A DNA stretch of 64,000 nucleotides from the NCBI GenBank assembly GCA_029260315.1, contig JAJDDM010000135.1:1-64000 (forward strand), written 5' to 3'. The notes under the pieces were generated by a model. That model saw only the letters and a program-made list of their open reading frames with translations, was not told the DNA's origin and ran no database searches. This DNA comes from Phycisphaerales bacterium. GTDB lineage: Bacteria; Planctomycetota; Phycisphaerae; Phycisphaerales; UBA1924. Position 1 is the stretch's first letter. The number at the start of each line of letters is the position of its first letter. Made by a program: the position numbers and the translations under genes. This document shows positions 43,096 to 52,439 of the stretch, piece after piece.

Positions 43096-43395
43096 GTCGC
43101 ACGCCTCCGCAGATGGCCCGGAGGAGCGGCTGCCGAACCGCCAGCTTGATCGGCGAAGATGCGGCGGGTGGCGCTTCGGCACGGAACGCGCTTGTCGTCC
43201 CCTGCCTCGGCGCTGTTAGGCCTGCCACGGGCTATGGGTCGATGAGGTGGCCCTGTGCGCTCCCAGGGGCGAGGCCGTGTAGGGGGCCCCGGTCAGGCCG
43301 GCCTCCTTGGCCTCCGGCGGGCCCCTAGGCGTAGCAGCGACCATTGGAAGACATTCGGTGTTGCATCTAGATCTCTTCCATTCTAGAATAGCCAT

Positions 43396-44547
43396 ATGGC
43401 GAGCAAAAATAGAACAGCCGAGGGCGCAGCGGCAGACGCGGAGGTCATCGGTGAGGATCTCTTCCAACTCGCCCGACTGGCGCTGACTGGCCGAAAGCAA
43501 GACGTTCAGCTCCACATCCGACGCATCGCGAAGCGGTACCGAAAGGCCACGCCAGAGATTGCCGATCGGCTTCAGGATCTTCTGAGGGAGGCGCCAAGCA
43601 GGTCCTCTCCGCTGCGAGGCACAGACGGAGGGGCTTCGGCGCTCCCCGTGGATCTCGATTCTCGGCTGGAGTTGGTGCGCTGCGAGAGCGTTATCGAGCT
43701 TGACGCTGAGCCCATCCTCGATGAGAGGCTCGGCAGCCATCTTCAGCAGGTGGTGGAGGAGAGAAGGCAGCGAGTCCACCTGGATGAGCAAGGTCTCTCG
43801 CCAGCGCGTTCACTGCTGTTCACTGGACCGCCAGGAGTCGGAAAGACGATGGCAGCTCGCTGGGTTGCCCGTGAGCTGCAACTCCCGTTGCTGATCTTAG
43901 ATCTCTCCGCCGTTATGAGCAGTTTCCTCGGACGTACGGGAAACAACCTCCGGTTTGTGCTCGACTACGCAAAGAAGATTGAGTGCGTCCTGCTCTTCGA
44001 CGAGCTCGATTCAATCGCGAAGAGACGAGACGACGCAACGGAGATCGGAGAGCTAAAGCGCTTGGTCACAGTTCTACTTCAAGAGATAGATGACTGGCCG
44101 TCCAATGGCCTTCTGATTGCTGCCACAAACCACCCCGAACTCTTAGACCCTGCTGTGTGGCGGCGATTCGATATGGTGTTGGATTTCCCAATGCCAGACG
44201 AGGACGCCGTTGCAGAAGCGGTCAGCCGATTCCTTGATGCAGACTCGAGAGTAGACCCCTTGTGGAGACGCGTGCTTGGAAAGGCTCTTCGAGGCGCGTC
44301 GTTCAGCGATATCGAACGATGTGCGCTGCATCTTCGGAGAGCGCTAGCGCTCAAGGGTGGCGCAGGGCGTGAAAGTTTCTCTCGTCTCGTCCGCTCACAT
44401 GTTGAGCCGCGACCGTGGCAGGAGCGCGTAGAGCTGGCGCGCGAGTTTTCTAAGATGGATGGACTGTCTCAAAGGTTGGTGCACGAACTCACCGGTATCA
44501 GCAGAGAAAAGATCCGAAAGGAAAGCAGGGAAGTCCAAGGGGAGTAG
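43396..44547 (+). CDS. ietA: AAA+ ATPase of an IetAS-type defence pair
   Basis: This is a 383-residue AAA+ protein. The Walker A is LLFTGPPGVGKTMAARWVA, the Walker B VLLFDELDSIAKRRDD, the sensor 1 region IAATNHPELLDPAVWRRFD, and an arginine-finger-like RRFD follows. About 115 N-terminal residues are helical and unassigned. It is followed after 6 bp by a subtilisin-like protease gene. An AAA ATPase with an S8 protease is the composition of IetAS, a two-gene anti-phage system; the name is given on that basis. The ATPase probably controls or unfolds substrates for the protease. The gene is less GC-rich than the chromosome. Confidence 0.78.
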   Translation: MASKNRTAEGAAADAEVIGEDLFQLARLALTGRKQDVQLHIRRIAKRYRKATPEIADRLQDLLREAPSRSSPLRGTDGGASALPVDLDSRLELVRCESVIELDAEPILDERLGSHLQQVVEERRQRVHLDEQGLSPARSLLFTGPPGVGKTMAARWVARELQLPLLILDLSAVMSSFLGRTGNNLRFVLDYAKKIECVLLFDELDSIAKRRDDATEIGELKRLVTVLLQEIDDWPSNGLLIAATNHPELLDPAVWRRFDMVLDFPMPDEDAVAEAVSRFLDADSRVDPLWRRVLGKALRGASFSDIERCALHLRRALALKGGAGRESFSRLVRSHVEPRPWQERVELAREFSKMDGLSQRLVHELTGISREKIRKESREVQGE

Positions 44548-44553
44548 GAGACG

Positions 44554-46794
44554 ATGCCGATAGAAGACCAACCAAACTTCTTGCTCGGGCACGGTGAGCG
44601 CCTCGTTGAGCCTGTCACCATTCAGAGTGGAGGTGGCCCGAGGAAGCTCCCGTACAGCTTTGCGCAGGCACGCGAGCGTTTGGCTCCTCAGGTCGACGCT
44701 GCTTCGCACTCCCTGGACGCCTTGCCAGACAGCGCGTGCCCAAATGACGAAGTAGTTGGGATCATCACTCTCCACCCACAGTGGCTAGCGAAGAGCTACC
44801 ACCCAACCGCACTGCTACGTGAGGTAGGTCTAGAGACGGTTGGAAGCCGTCCAAGAATGGTGAAGCCTGAAAAGTGGACTAAGAAGGGTGAGGTTGAGGA
44901 GGCGCCGAGTACCGAGCTGTTCGTTGCCGGACCGAGAGATGCGTTTCGTGACTGGGCCACCACGCTTCCAGGCTGGTCGCCAGCGACGGATGTTCTGCGC
45001 AAAGAACTAGCGCGCCTAGAAGCTGTAAGGGCCCCTGAGCGCAAGGATCGTGTTCAGAAGATACGCTCGCGAGAACAAGAGCTTGTGCTGGAAGTGGGGT
45101 TGCACGGCGGTCGCGGTGAGTCTGGCCTCTACATTCTGGATGCGTTTCAGAGATTCGTAGAGGGGCTTGGTATGGAGGCAGTTCATGCCAAGAAGTTGTT
45201 CGCGGGGCGCCTCTGCTTCATGCCAGTCTTGGGCGAGCGTTCCAGGCTGAGTGAGCTTTGGAAGTTCTCGTACCTGAGAGTTGTTCGAGAGATGCCGCGG
45301 CTTCGACGACTCGATTCCGTCCTTCGGTCCGTTTCCGTCCCCGCACCGGGCCCCGTTATTCTCCCCGACGCGGATCCTGTTGATCCTGGGTTGCGTGTGG
45401 CGGTGCTGGACGGAGGGACACCCAAGGGTGCGGGACTAGAGCGATGGGTTACCCCATACGACGCCAAGGGGGTTGGCGGCGATGTCCCGAAGTACCTCAG
45501 TCACGGTGCGCACGTGAACTCTGCGGTGCTTTTTGGCGCGTTGTCTGCCGAGGAAGGGGCACAGCCATACGCAGCTGTTGACCATTTCCGAGTACTCGAC
45601 AGCGATTCGGGCAAGGATGACGAACTCTACGATGTGATGCATCGTGTTCGCGATGTGATGCAGTCGAACAACCACAGTTTCTTCAACCTGAGCATCGGCC
45701 CCGAGCTACCGGTTGAGGATACGGAAGTGCATGCCTGGACATGCATGCTTGACGAACTACTCGCGGATGGGAATCGACTTGCCGCAGTGGCCGTCGGGAA
45801 CGGCGGCGACCTGGATTCGCAAGCTGGGCACAATCGAGTTCAAGTACCGGCGGACGGAGTCAACGCCCTCTCGGTGGGGTCAGCGGATACGCAGGGTGCG
45901 AAGTGGCGGCGCGCTTGGTACAGCTCAGTGGGTCCGGGTCGGAGTCCGGGCTTGATAAAGCCGGATGTGCTGAGCTTTGGCGGTATCGAGCAAGAGCCTT
46001 TCTGGGTTGTGGACTCCAACTCTCCAGCGAAGCTGTACGGCGCCCTTGGTACGAGCTTCGCGTCGCCTGCCGCGCTGAGGCATGCGCTCGGAATACGTGC
46101 GCACTTCCGTGAGAGTCTGAATCACTTGGCGATTCGAGCGCTCCTCGTTCACTGCGCCGAAGATGCGGATGGCGATCGGCTGCAACATGGGTGGGGGCGG
46201 CTGCCCGACGAGCTTGACTCATACGTAGTCTGTCCGGATGGAAGTGCTCGAATCGTGTATCAAGGCGAAGTTGAGCCTGGCGGATGGGTTCGGGCTCCCA
46301 TTCCATTGCCCGACGGCGACTTGCCCGGGAACGTCCGGATCCGCGCGACCTTCTGCTACGCAACCCGGATAGATCCGAACCACCCGGGTAACTACACGCA
46401 GAGCGGCCTCGTCATTACGTTTCGTCCAAACGATGCGGTATTCGACGAGAAGTCAGAGCATCCCGAGCAACCCAAGTCTAAGTCCTTTTTTAAGCGCGGC
46501 GAATACCAAACCGAACGGGAGCTACGCCAGGACGCCCTTAAGTGGGAAACGGTGATCCACGCGGACCAAACAAAGCGAGGCCGCGGCCTCAAGAATCCAG
46601 TCTTCGACGTGAACTACCAAGTGCGTGAGGAAGGGCAGACGGTCGCACATGATCGAGCGCTCAAGTATGCGCTTGTCATCACAGTGTCTTCAAAGCGCAT
46701 CCACGACATGTACAACCGTGTGCTGCGCAGGTATCAAAGTCAGCTCCAGCCCTTGCGGCCAGTTGTGAAGATCCCAGTTCGTACACGCATGTGA
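44554..46794 (+). CDS. ietS: Subtilisin-like S8 serine protease of an IetAS-type pair
   Basis: This is a 746-residue protein; GGAG precedes the ATG. No signal peptide is present, so it acts in the cytoplasm. The S8 triad is visible: Asp in VAVLDGGTPKGAG, His in LSHGAHVNSAVLFG and Ser in GALGTSFASPAALRHALG. The oxyanion Asn region is VAVGNGGDLDSQAGHN. About 270 N-terminal residues and 200 C-terminal residues flank the protease, the latter beta-rich. Together with the ATPase immediately upstream it forms the likely two-gene defence system. A DUF2188 gene 73 bp downstream may be a third member or a passenger. Confidence 0.82.
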   Translation: MPIEDQPNFLLGHGERLVEPVTIQSGGGPRKLPYSFAQARERLAPQVDAASHSLDALPDSACPNDEVVGIITLHPQWLAKSYHPTALLREVGLETVGSRPRMVKPEKWTKKGEVEEAPSTELFVAGPRDAFRDWATTLPGWSPATDVLRKELARLEAVRAPERKDRVQKIRSREQELVLEVGLHGGRGESGLYILDAFQRFVEGLGMEAVHAKKLFAGRLCFMPVLGERSRLSELWKFSYLRVVREMPRLRRLDSVLRSVSVPAPGPVILPDADPVDPGLRVAVLDGGTPKGAGLERWVTPYDAKGVGGDVPKYLSHGAHVNSAVLFGALSAEEGAQPYAAVDHFRVLDSDSGKDDELYDVMHRVRDVMQSNNHSFFNLSIGPELPVEDTEVHAWTCMLDELLADGNRLAAVAVGNGGDLDSQAGHNRVQVPADGVNALSVGSADTQGAKWRRAWYSSVGPGRSPGLIKPDVLSFGGIEQEPFWVVDSNSPAKLYGALGTSFASPAALRHALGIRAHFRESLNHLAIRALLVHCAEDADGDRLQHGWGRLPDELDSYVVCPDGSARIVYQGEVEPGGWVRAPIPLPDGDLPGNVRIRATFCYATRIDPNHPGNYTQSGLVITFRPNDAVFDEKSEHPEQPKSKSFFKRGEYQTERELRQDALKWETVIHADQTKRGRGLKNPVFDVNYQVREEGQTVAHDRALKYALVITVSSKRIHDMYNRVLRRYQSQLQPLRPVVKIPVRTRM

Positions 46795-46867
46795 TGCAGT
46801 GAAGACTTGCTGGCTCAGGGCCGCCGGCAAGAACTTCTTCACCCGAAGGCCCCACAGGAGTTGCGGA

Positions 46868-47116
46868 ATGAGTAAAAACAAGGAATCGCCGAACTACTGG
46901 GTTAGCCCGACTGATGACGGTCGCTGGTCTGTGAAGCGCGAAGGCGCCGACCGAGCCGCGAATGTCTTCGACACCCAGAAGGAGGCAAACAGCCGTGCAC
47001 GAGACCTAGCCAAGACCTCAGGCGGGGAGCGTATCACGCAGAAGCGCGACGGTACGATCGGAAGTAAGGACTCGTACGGCAACGATCCAAGGAGCCGCAA
47101 GGACACAGAGCACTAG
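46868..47116 (+). CDS. DUF2188-family small protein
   Basis: This is an 82-residue protein; CAGGAG lies before the ATG at 46868, 23 codons inside the track ORF. The pattern WVSPTDDGRWSVKREGADRA, FDTQKEANSRARDLA and RDGTIGSKDSYGNDP is typical of DUF2188, a small two-strand/one-helix domain of unknown function. It lies directly downstream of the AAA-subtilisin pair on the same strand and may be cotranscribed. Its own function is unknown. Confidence 0.8.
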   Translation: MSKNKESPNYWVSPTDDGRWSVKREGADRAANVFDTQKEANSRARDLAKTSGGERITQKRDGTIGSKDSYGNDPRSRKDTEH

Positions 47117-47259
47117 CTGTGCTGTCCAGAGACGCTGTTTATCCGGGGCTCCCTGTGATCATGGGGTTTCTTGACGATCTCACTCACACAGGAGAGCCCA
47201 CGGATGAGGCTATCTGGTAACGCTCGGAGCACGCTGAGGGCGCGTCTGTTGACGGCGCA

Positions 47260-47560
47260 ACTGGGGGAGGCTGGGTGTTTGCCCACGTCTGCGTTGACGA
47301 CCACACCAGTCTCGCGTACGCCGACGTGCTCCGTGACGAGAAAGGCGAGATCGCTGCGGCATTCCTGGAGCGCGCCGTGGCCCTGGGCGCGCGCTTCGCC
47401 GCGTGCTCACCGACAACGTCAGCTACTACCTGTCGAAGGTCTTTGCAAAGAGCCGCTCGCGGCTCTGTTTCAAGCCTTACCAGGCCCTACGCGCCGCGCA
47501 AGCCGAACGAGACCCAATCAGGCCGGCGCGGCCGAAAGAAGAACGCGGCAGGCTTTCATG
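47260..47560 (+). pseudogene. IS481-family transposase fragment
   Basis: VFAHVCVDDHTSLAYADVL and GEIAAAFLERAVAL match the DDE core of IS481 transposases. A frameshift follows, then RVLTDNVSYYLSKVF in the next frame. Both ends are missing. From 47561 to 47880 only short frames are present. Confidence 0.75.
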
Positions 47561-47880
47561 GTCTTTGTCGCTACAATCGGCCTCCTAGTTGGAATTCAGT
47601 CTCTCCCGGAGCTAGTACGGACGATGCACAGTGAAGCGAAGATGGCGCACGAGGTACTTGAAGAAGAAGCAGTTGGAGGAGGGTCTCCTACGCCGAGCAC
47701 GCCTCCGACGCCGATCCCGATCGAGAGCGAGCCGATCGAGAAGGGTGAACCACCTGGAAAGTAATCAAGAGAGTCCTGACGCTTGCAGTCCGACGGTGCA
47801 TCGCACCGTAAGTAGATAGCAGCACTGCGTTGTCGGAGTAGACGTGAGTCTTTTATAAAGCGCACTTGGGTGCCTTCCCC

Positions 47881-48196
47881 ATGAAGTACGCGGTTCTCGG
47901 TGGTGCCGCATTCTTGTTTGTTGGCTTATCCCTTGTGGCTAATGCGTCTGAGGTCGCTATACTTGCTATGGCTGCGCCTGGCGTGGCGGCTCTCTCTGCC
48001 GCACTCTTTGCAGTTGTTCAGGACCTTCTTGCGCATGAGCGTGAGGTCCGTTTGCAAGAGTTCTCCTCCCACATGGCCAACACGGCCTTCGACAAGCACG
48101 TGGCCTTCTGCGAGGCATACGTATAGGAATTCCACGGAGCGTTTGAGATTCTATGGCGGGAGGGTGCGAGCAAAGACGCTCCCGGGTGTGCAAGCT
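47881..48196 (+). pseudogene. Small two-helix membrane protein gene with an in-frame TAG
   Basis: MKYAVLGGAAFLFVGLSLVA and VAILAMAAPGVAALSAALFAVV are two membrane helices, followed by SHMANTAFDKHVAFCEAYV. The frame then meets TAG at 48124-48126. It continues without a shift as EFHGAFEILWREGASKDAPGCAS before the next stop. I recall the FDKHVAFCE tail from longer uncharacterised proteins in which the reading continues past this point, so this is probably a nonsense-interrupted, truncated gene. From 48197 to 48468 nothing is seen. Confidence 0.55.
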
Positions 48197-48468
48197 GACC
48201 TGCCCCCCCTGAAACCGGTCCAGAAGCAGAGTGATACTCTGGGCGCTGAATGGAGGCGCCCCCCGTCTCGCCCTCCTGAGCCGCCCTGCGAGCTCGAATA
48301 AACGAATGGACAGATCAGACGCCGTGCTGTGTTAACGTGGCCGCCAAGGTCCGGGCTTGACGACCTCTAAACTCTAAAGAGGTTTTCGGTAGGCATACGC
48401 AATCGTTGCCTGGATGCGCCTTCGAACGCCGGCCTCCGTGGTGCCGACCTGGTGTTCATCAAAGTCGC

Positions 48469-49587
48469 TCAATAGCTGACTTTGAAGGTGGGGGAGTCCT
48501 CGGGCCGCGCGCGTCTACGGTCATAGAGCCGCGTCGTGCTGATGTTGGCGTGACCGAGCCACATCTGGACGTAGGCGATATCGGCGTTGTGCTCCAGGGC
48601 GTTCGTGGCGGCGGTGGTGCGCAGAGCGTGCAGGCATAACCCGTCCACGTAGACGCCGGCAGCCGTGGCGTAGTGCTTGACCATCTTGTAGATCCCGTCC
48701 CCAGTGATCGCCTCGTTCATCGTTCCGGTGCGGTTGTTCCGCACGGGACGGAACAGAGGGCGCTTGCGGTCCTCGTCATGACCCGCTTCCTGCAGGTAGG
48801 TGAGGATCGCGTCCATGGCGGCCGGGTGGGCGGGCACGTAGCGTGTCCTGGAGCCCTTGCCTTCGACGCGGAAGTGCATCACGCCGCGCCTCTCGGCGAG
48901 GCTGCCTACCGTCAACGCCGCGAGCTCGCTGCGCCGCAGCGCGTGGAAGAGATACGTTGCGATGATCGCGCGATCGCGCTTCGCCTTCAGGTTTGAGCCT
49001 GAGGGTGCGCGCAGCAGCTTCTTGGCCTGCGCGTCGGACAGCGCCGGGGTCTTGCCCTCGTTGCTGTCCACCGCGGGTCGCTTCACGCCGGCGACCGGGT
49101 TGTGCTCAACGGCGTTCTCGTTGCAGAGGTAGTCGAACAGCGAAGCGATGGCCGAGAGCTTCCGGCGGATCGTCGCCGGCGCTAGGCCCTGACCCTCGAG
49201 CAGACCGCGCCAGGCGATCAGGTGGGCACGTGTGACCTGGCGCAACTCATCGGGCGCCTCGATCCCGCAGAACGCGATGAAGGCCTCGACATCGCTATGG
49301 TAGGCCCGGCGAGTGTTCGGATTGTCGATGTTAGCGAGCCAGGTCAGTGCGGCCGGGACGTCCGAGAGTTGGTGGAACTGCTCGGCCGAGAGCAGCCTCG
49401 GCCCCGTCAGCGCCAGCTCGCCGTCGCGCGAAGCCCGTGTTTGCTCTCCCGCACTCGCCTTCGAGGGCAGAATGGGCACGTTGCGAGGCCCGTCGGTGCC
49501 GCTCCTATCGTTGTTGCTGTCGCCGCTTTTCAGCATCCCCCTCTCGCTTCTTGAAGTATTGATAATGTATTTTATCAATATTGACAA
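48469..49587 (-). CDS. Tyrosine recombinase, XerC/D-like integrase
   Basis: This is a 372-residue integrase in the track frame. The N-terminal core-binding domain has [22 protein letters not shown] and [23 protein letters not shown]. The catalytic domain has Arg in [20 protein letters not shown], HxxR in [17 protein letters not shown], His in [16 protein letters not shown] and the Tyr nucleophile in that stretch. The true start is uncertain: an AT-rich palindrome lies over the first codons of the track frame, so MLKSGDSNN (49536) is plausible. It bounds the plasmid-like segment on the left and is the intact relative of two stumps further left. Confidence 0.87.
   Translation of the reverse strand: MSILIKYIINTSRSERGMLKSGDSNNDRSGTDGPRNVPILPSKASAGEQTRASRDGELALTGPRLLSAEQFHQLSDVPAALTWLANIDNPNTRRAYHSDVEAFIAFCGIEAPDELRQVTRAHLIAWRGLLEGQGLAPATIRRKLSAIASLFDYLCNENAVEHNPVAGVKRPAVDSNEGKTPALSDAQAKKLLRAPSGSNLKAKRDRAIIATYLFHALRRSELAALTVGSLAERRGVMHFRVEGKGSRTRYVPAHPAAMDAILTYLQEAGHDEDRKRPLFRPVRNNRTGTMNEAITGDGIYKMVKHYATAAGVYVDGLCLHALRTTAATNALEHNADIAYVQMWLGHANISTTRLYDRRRARPEDSPTFKVSY
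49558..49579. promoter_or_regulatory. AT-rich palindrome upstream of the integrase
   Basis: ATTGATAA (49558-49565) and TTATCAAT (49572-49579) form a perfect 8-bp inverted repeat with a 6-bp spacer in otherwise GC-rich DNA. It could be an operator or recombinase binding site near the integrase promoter, or part of an attachment core. Confidence 0.5.
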
Positions 49588-50274
49588 GTGGGGGTCTTGT
49601 TCGGTTGATGATCCGCCAGTAATGGGTCCCGATCTTATCTATAGGCAAGACCTGCCGGCCGCGCTTCCACCACGAGCTTCTCCAGATCGACCTCCCGTTC
49701 CCAATACCGTTAGTGCCCTAACTAGAAGGGCAACGGTGGTGGTTGCAAACGACCCTCTTCAGCGCCTGAGTAGTCAGCTAGTGGTTTCATTGCTTGGCCT
49801 TCCCCGAGCGTCGCGTCGCGACCGTCCGGCTCACGTTTGCAAGGTTCATCACGAAGCTCTTCAGCCATTCGTAACCAGCGTGACGCGTTTCTTGGGAAGG
49901 AAACGGCAAACAACGCGATTGTGCGCCTCTCACTCGTGACCAGGTGTCAGGATGCCGGTGCTCGAGTGAGCACGCCGCTGGCGGTGGCCTCTCCTGAGGC
50001 GAGCTTTCCGCCCTCCCCTACCCTGACCACAGGCGAAGCCCGTTGGCCGCGTGGGCACCGCCGTGCAGGCTCTGAGAGGACCCGTGCAGCCCGACCCGCT
50101 GCGCTCTGTCAACGAATCGGGCGTCTTGCTCTGGCGTAGAGGTAGGAAGGATGGATCCATGGTTGCCTCCATGCATGTGTGGCAAGAAGAAGCGATGCAG
50201 GCCTACAGCACGCCATGTGTGGAAGCCCCCTTGCATCGTGCTCTGATTCGTGGCATCGATCGCCTCAGGGAATC
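49588..50274. other. 687-bp spacer between integrase and parA
   Basis: No convincing gene is present. An imperfect inverted repeat (accgttagtgccct and agaagggcaacggt, about 49709-49740) and an AT-rich left end are visible. In plasmids this position often holds partition sites or promoters; no array of repeats was found. Confidence 0.4.
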
Positions 50275-50997
50275 ATGAGTCGATGCATGCTCACACTTGC
50301 TTACTTCAACCAGAAGGGAGGCGTCGGAAAGACGACGTCGGCCGTGCACCACGCGGTGCGCCTCAGCCAGCGCGGCCTCAACACAGCGCTGGTTGACGTG
50401 GACCGCCAGCGCCACGCTTCGCGCTGGGTCGAGGCGTCACCGTTCGGCGTGACTGCCCACTACGTGTCACCTCAGGAGCTCTCGGAATCGATCCGTCACC
50501 AGGTCGCGAAGGGGGAGAACCCAAGTGCCCTGCCAGACGCAGGCGCCTTCGACGTCATAGTGATCGATGCCCCTGGGCAGCTCGACGTCGCCAAGCCCGT
50601 CTTGCTCGTTGCGGATGTCGCGGTGATTCCGTGCGTCCCAAGCCCCGACGATGTGAACTCCACCATCGAAACGCTGATGGCCATCCAGCGTGTGCGACAG
50701 AAGCGTCAGGGAAGGCCGTACCCGATCGTGTTCCTGAATCGCGCTGACCGTCGGAGCAAACTCGGTCGGGAGAGCGGCCTGCTCGTCGCGGAGTTCGAGA
50801 GGGTGGGGGTGCCAGTCTGCACGGCGACGCTCCCACATCGGGCGGCGTTCGCCAGAGCCCGAGACGCTGACACGGTGGTGGGGGCGGTGCGCTTTGGCAG
50901 GAAAGCCGCGAGGGAAATGGATGCCGTATTTGAGGAGATCGAAGCCTATGGAAGAGACAAGACCGAGTCTGGCGGCCCGAGCCGGCGTGCAGCTTGA
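50275..50997 (+). CDS. parA: ParA-type partition ATPase
   Basis: This is a 240-residue protein. The ATG at 50275 follows AGGGA and begins MSRCMLTLAYFNQKGGVGKTT. The deviant Walker A is KGGVGKTTSAVHHAV, the Walker A' region LVDVDRQRHASRWV and the Walker B VIVIDAPGQLDVAKPVL. No DNA-binding N-terminal domain is present, so it is of the short ParA (type Ib) class. It should drive segregation of the plasmid-like element by moving on nucleoid DNA. It overlaps the small partner gene by 50 bp and is followed by repA, the standard par-rep cassette. Confidence 0.88.
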   Translation: MSRCMLTLAYFNQKGGVGKTTSAVHHAVRLSQRGLNTALVDVDRQRHASRWVEASPFGVTAHYVSPQELSESIRHQVAKGENPSALPDAGAFDVIVIDAPGQLDVAKPVLLVADVAVIPCVPSPDDVNSTIETLMAIQRVRQKRQGRPYPIVFLNRADRRSKLGRESGLLVAEFERVGVPVCTATLPHRAAFARARDADTVVGAVRFGRKAAREMDAVFEEIEAYGRDKTESGGPSRRAA

Positions 50998-51331
50998 GGC
51001 CGTGGACATGAAGCTGACGGACATCGACGAGCTCCTCCGCGACGAGGATGACCTGCAAGGGAAGAGCGAGGCTCCCGAGCCGCTGCCAAAGGTCGCCAAG
51101 CGGCGCATCCCGAAGCCGACGTCGCCCAAGCCTGAGCCCAGCCCCGCCGCCGAAACGAAGTACAAGCAACTGAGCTTCTACGTGTCGCGCGAAGAGTACT
51201 TCGCCCTTCGCACCGCGAGTGTCGACCGGGAGGGCCGAGGCAAAGAGCCTTTCGGCCACGAGAAGATGGCTCGTGCGGCGCTCCGCGCCTGGCTCTCAGC
51301 CCGGGGGTATCTCGACAAGAAGGCGGCGTGA
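50948..51331 (+). CDS. Small ParB-like partner protein
   Basis: This is a 127-residue protein from the ATG at 50948, overlapping the parA end in another frame. The N-terminal half is acidic/proline-rich (MKLTDIDELLRDEDDL; KPTSPKPEPSPAAETK). The C-terminal part (YKQLSFYVSREEYFALRTAS, HEKMARAALRAWLSARGYL) has the strand-helix-helix order of a ribbon-helix-helix DNA-binding domain. This size and position are typical of centromere-binding partners of short ParA proteins. The assignment rests on context and predicted fold. Its stop overlaps the repA GTG start. Confidence 0.65.
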   Translation: MEETRPSLAARAGVQLEAVDMKLTDIDELLRDEDDLQGKSEAPEPLPKVAKRRIPKPTSPKPEPSPAAETKYKQLSFYVSREEYFALRTASVDREGRGKEPFGHEKMARAALRAWLSARGYLDKKAA

Positions 51332-52236
51332 CGAAGGAGCTCACCCCGAGAGAAGAGCGCTTGGTGGCTGCCGCCACCGACATCCGATCGCGGCCACCAG
51401 GCCCGAAAGAGACAGCGTTCCTGACCCGCTTCCTCGTCCAGGCAACGCTCCCGCATCGCCAGCCCAAGGGCAACCCATCCGAGTGGTACCGGGTGAACGG
51501 CCACTACACGCTGGCCATCCGCCCTGGGTTCACGCAGGACCGCAAAACCCGCGACCGCACCTGGCTCGGCTACCCGTCGGGGTCGATTCCAAGGCTGCTG
51601 ATGTTCTGGACGACGACGGAGGCTCTGCGCACGGGCTCCCGGAAGCTCCACATGGGGAGCAGCCTGAGCGAGTTCATGCGAGAGCTGGGGCTCAATCCTC
51701 GAAACGGCCGCGGCGAGCGCTCCGACGCGCACCGCCTGCGCCTGCAGATGGAGCGGCTCTTTCGGGCCACGATCAGCTTCGAGTACGCCGACAACACCAC
51801 CCGGCGCTGGTGCGACATGCAGGTGGCCCCCGAAGGAGAGCTCTGGTGGGACCCACGGCGCCCCGACGAGGTCACGCTCTGGGACAGCTGGCTCCTGCTC
51901 GGCGAACGCTTCTACGAAGCCATCGTGGGTGCTCCCATCCCGCTCGATGTGCGCGCGCTCCGGGAGCTCAAGAGCTCGCCCCTGGCTCTCGACCTCTACG
52001 CCTGGCTCACCTACAAGACCTACCAGGTGAGCAAGACCGACCGGCCCCAGCGAGTGTCGTGGAACCAGCTACTTGCACAGCTCGGAGCCGACTACAGCTC
52101 GCCGAAGGATTTCGCAAAGAAGGCCCGTCATGCCCTGCAGCGCATTCGCCCGGTCTACCCCGGGCTGTCCCTTCGGGACTTCCCCGGAGGGCTCATCGTC
52201 CGGCCCGGACGAACCGCCATCCCCAACGCCCGGTAA
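51328..52236 (+). CDS. repA: RepA-like plasmid replication initiator
   Basis: This is a 302-residue protein starting at a GTG that overlaps the previous stop. It matches the plasmid RepA family in its core: LGYPSGSIPRLLMFWTTTEA, then GSSLSEFMRELGLNPRNGRG, RLRLQMERLFRATISFEY and LDLYAWLTYKTYQVSK. The C-terminus (VYPGLSLRDFPGGLIVRP) resembles the second winged helix used for origin binding. A terminator, a DnaA box and three iteron-like repeats lie within 180 bp downstream. Plasmid initiators bind such iterons and control copy number. Confidence 0.82.
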   Translation: MTKELTPREERLVAAATDIRSRPPGPKETAFLTRFLVQATLPHRQPKGNPSEWYRVNGHYTLAIRPGFTQDRKTRDRTWLGYPSGSIPRLLMFWTTTEALRTGSRKLHMGSSLSEFMRELGLNPRNGRGERSDAHRLRLQMERLFRATISFEYADNTTRRWCDMQVAPEGELWWDPRRPDEVTLWDSWLLLGERFYEAIVGAPIPLDVRALRELKSSPLALDLYAWLTYKTYQVSKTDRPQRVSWNQLLAQLGADYSSPKDFAKKARHALQRIRPVYPGLSLRDFPGGLIVRPGRTAIPNAR

Positions 52237-52256
52237 GAGCACGAGGTCCGCCGAGC

Positions 52257-52279
52257 GAGCCCCTTCTCGGGGCTCCTTT
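52257..52279 (+). terminator. Rho-independent-like terminator after repA
   Basis: GAGCCCC (52257-52263) and GGGGCTC (52269-52275) form a 7-bp GC-rich stem with a TTCTC loop, followed by CTTTG. The position 20 bp after the repA stop fits termination of the par-rep operon, although the T tract is short. Confidence 0.6.
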
Positions 52280-52282
52280 GCC

Positions 52283-52412
52283 TGTGGATAACCCTGTGGA
52301 AGAGCAGCATTCCGCTGAGATGAAACGGTCCACCTCGGAGGCCCCGTGAAGCCGGGCACTTGCGGGAGCGCTGAGACGAAATGGTCCCCCGACTGAGATG
52401 AAATGGTCCCCC
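52283..52412. other. Candidate replication origin with DnaA box and iterons
   Basis: A perfect DnaA box (TGTGGATAA, 52283-52291) is followed by three similar repeats: ctgagatgaaacggtccac (52315-52333), ctgagacgaaatggtccccc (52371-52390) and ctgagatgaaatggtcccccc (52393-52413). The last two start 22 bp apart, two helical turns, as iterons do. An AT-richer stretch (cctatagatacctatagaag) follows. Together with repA upstream this looks like an iteron origin. Some IS ends also carry a tgaaatggtccc-like motif, which is the main alternative. Confidence 0.6.
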
Positions 52413-52439
52413 CTTCCTATAGATACCTATAGAAGATCC

